Source of the DNA: Scatosoma sp045632625
Lineage (GTDB): Bacteria > Bacillota > Clostridia > Christensenellales > Borkfalkiaceae
Length of the DNA stretch: 22,505 nucleotides
Direction: 5' to 3'
NCBI GenBank assembly: GCA_045632625.1
Contig: JAZQWZ010000137.1
Location: 1-22,505, forward strand
Shown here in pieces: positions 21,143-22,505 of the stretch. The notes under the pieces were generated by a model that saw nothing but the letters and a program-made list of their open reading frames with translations, was not told the origin of the DNA and ran no database searches. The stretch's first letter is position 1. Every line of letters begins with the position of its first letter. The translations under genes were made by a program, and so were the position numbers.

Positions 21143-21880
21143 ATGTACGGATATTATATATTTTTTATGATACTCATTGTTATCGTCGGGGGTTGGTCGT
21201 ATTCGGCGAGTGCGAAAGTGCAACGCACGTTTCAAGCGCAAATGCAAATCGGTACGCGTTCGCATATGACGGGCTATGATACCGCAGTGCGGTTGTTGCG
21301 AGCCGGCGGTGTGACGGATATTTCCGTAAACCGCGTGAAAGGCACGCTTACTGACCATTACCACCCCACAAAAAAGCAAGTCAATTTATCGGAGAGTGTG
21401 TACGCGAACGATTCGATAGCCGCCGTGGCGGTAGCCGCGCATGAAATCGGGCACGTAATGCAAAAAAAGAACGGCTACACGCCCTATAAAGTGCGTTCGT
21501 GGTTGGTACCGATTACGAATATCGGCTCACGTTTGGCGTTACCGCTTGTGCTTGTCGGTTTGATTTTGGATATAGCGGTGGGGTTTTCGCAGGAACAAAC
21601 GCTTGGGTATATGCTCGCGCTTGCGGGTGTGGCGCTGTATGGGCTGTCGACGGTGTTTGCGTTGGCGACTTTGCCTGTGGAATATAATGCAAGCCGCAGA
21701 GCCAAGAAAATGCTGTTAGAACAAGGTATCATCACCGAGCAGGAATTGCCGTATGCGGACGCTATGTTAGACGCGGCGGCAAAAACGTACGTAGCGGCGC
21801 TTGCTACATCGCTCGTATATTTCCTGCGATTTGCGATTTGGGTTTTGATGATTTTCGGCAACCGTTCGCGCCGTGATTGA
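21143..21880 (+). CDS. YugP-type membrane zinc metallopeptidase
   Basis: This 245-residue membrane protein belongs to the YugP-like neutral zinc metallopeptidase family. It has an N-terminal membrane segment (about 3-20), DHYHPTKKQVNLSESVY at about 71-87, the zinc-binding HEIGH motif at 100-104, two central membrane segments (about 125-175) and a last one near 220-240. VEYNASRRA, downstream of the motif, is the conserved stretch likely to hold the third zinc ligand (the Glu). Substrates are unknown. The ATG follows AAGGAG. It probably belongs with trmN6-rsmI: the gap is 53 bp and no promoter is visible. Confidence 0.93.
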   Translation: MYGYYIFFMILIVIVGGWSYSASAKVQRTFQAQMQIGTRSHMTGYDTAVRLLRAGGVTDISVNRVKGTLTDHYHPTKKQVNLSESVYANDSIAAVAVAAHEIGHVMQKKNGYTPYKVRSWLVPITNIGSRLALPLVLVGLILDIAVGFSQEQTLGYMLALAGVALYGLSTVFALATLPVEYNASRRAKKMLLEQGIITEQELPYADAMLDAAAKTYVAALATSLVYFLRFAIWVLMIFGNRSRRD

Positions 21881-21896
21881 TACAAAGGAAAACGCT

Positions 21897-22505
21897 ATGC
21901 AAAAGTTGATAGACAGTATAAAATTTCAAGACAAGGGCAGCGTGCAAATGATAGCGCATCGCGGACTTTCGGGTTTGGAAACGGAAAACACCTGCGCGGC
22001 GTTTGTGGCGGCAGGCGTGAAAAGTTATTATGGGATAGAAACGGACGTGCACGTAACCAAGGATAAGCAGTTTATTTGCGTACACGACGACGATTTACAG
22101 CGCGTTGCGGCTTTGCCTTGGATTATCGAAGAAACAGACTTTTCCGTGTTGCGAAAAGTGCGCTTAAAGGATAAAAACGGGTTGCAAAGGGAAGATTTGT
22201 GTTTGCCTAGCTTAGAGGAATATTTTTCCATCTGCAAACGCTATCAAAAGAAAGCGGTTTTAGAGCTGAAAAACCCGATGGATAAGGACATGGTATGGGC
22301 GATTGCAGAAAAAGCAGTGCATATGGGCGTGTTTGAAAACGTAATTTTTATCTCATTCGACGCGCAAAATTTACTGTATTTGCGTGAAAAATATCCTACC
22401 GCAACCGCGCAGTTTTTAACGGAAACGGCAACGGATAGCGAAATTGCGTTTATGATAGAAAACAAGCTGGACGCCGACCTTTGGGACGAATGCGTTACCA
22501 AAGAA
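21897..22505 (+). CDS. Glycerophosphodiester phosphodiesterase, 3'-truncated by window
   Basis: The frame opens at an ATG preceded by AAAGGA and stays open for 203 codons to the window end. The product has the GDPD signature: MIAHRGLSGLETENTCAAF with catalytic HRG at 21-23, GIETDVHVTKDKQFICVHDDDL with Glu48 and Asp50 as metal ligands and His63-Asp64, then LPSLEEYF and KKAVLELKNP. The family hydrolyses glycerophosphodiesters to glycerol-3-phosphate and an alcohol. No signal peptide or membrane segment precedes the domain, so this copy is probably cytoplasmic. It starts 16 bases after the protease gene and is probably in the same operon. Confidence 0.92.
   Translation, partial: MQKLIDSIKFQDKGSVQMIAHRGLSGLETENTCAAFVAAGVKSYYGIETDVHVTKDKQFICVHDDDLQRVAALPWIIEETDFSVLRKVRLKDKNGLQREDLCLPSLEEYFSICKRYQKKAVLELKNPMDKDMVWAIAEKAVHMGVFENVIFISFDAQNLLYLREKYPTATAQFLTETATDSEIAFMIENKLDADLWDECVTKE

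Overview
The window reads as a chromosomal, origin-proximal segment of a spore-forming low-GC Firmicute, most likely a member of the Clostridia. The evidence is an intact gerA-type germination operon, the sporulation gene yyaC, Firmicute-type jag, cvpA and yugP homologues, an L27 with a short N-terminal extension, consensus sigma-A promoters and intrinsic terminators. I cannot name a genus from sequence alone.

Layout. Bases 1-2467 hold the 3' part of gyrA (start outside the window). Next come rpmA and rplU on the minus strand behind a strong promoter and an L21-type leader, a divergent small hypothetical gene, a structured non-coding stretch, and an OFA-family MFS transporter whose 5' leader carries a 184-bp MITE with a perfect 8-bp target duplication. 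rsmG follows on the minus strand. About 6.78-7.09 kb is a convincing replication origin: eleven DnaA-box-like sites, an AT-rich block with two 12-bp direct repeats, and a DnaA-trio track next to the last box. To its right, all on the plus strand, are a YpsA/SLOG protein, dnaN, rpmH, rnpA, yidD, yidC and jag. A roughly 400-nt palindrome-rich element with 12-bp terminal inverted repeats separates jag from queT, which has a class-I preQ1 riboswitch, and yyaC, both on the minus strand. A cvpA homologue (plus) ends at a strong terminator. A second gene-free stretch with ten DnaA-box-like sites (15.03-15.45 kb) follows, then gerAA-gerAB-gerAC (minus), trmN6-rsmI (plus, overlapping by four bases), a yugP-type zinc protease and the start of a glycerophosphodiester phosphodiesterase that runs off the end.

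How it fits together. The content is replication (gyrA, oriC, dnaN), the conserved rpmH-rnpA-yidD-yidC-jag cluster, ribosome biogenesis and modification (rplU, rpmA, rsmG, rsmI, trmN6) and sporulation/germination (yyaC, gerA operon). Most genes near the 6.9-kb origin point away from it. The arrangement is rearranged relative to the classic rpmH-dnaA-dnaN-recF-gyrB-gyrA order: dnaA, recF, mnmE/mnmG and parA/parB are absent and rpmH lies downstream of dnaN on the same strand. The points most worth a second look are the two DnaA-box clusters about 8 kb apart with no dnaA between them, the MITE in the transporter leader, and the two structured non-coding regions (3.94-4.17 kb and 12.38-12.79 kb).
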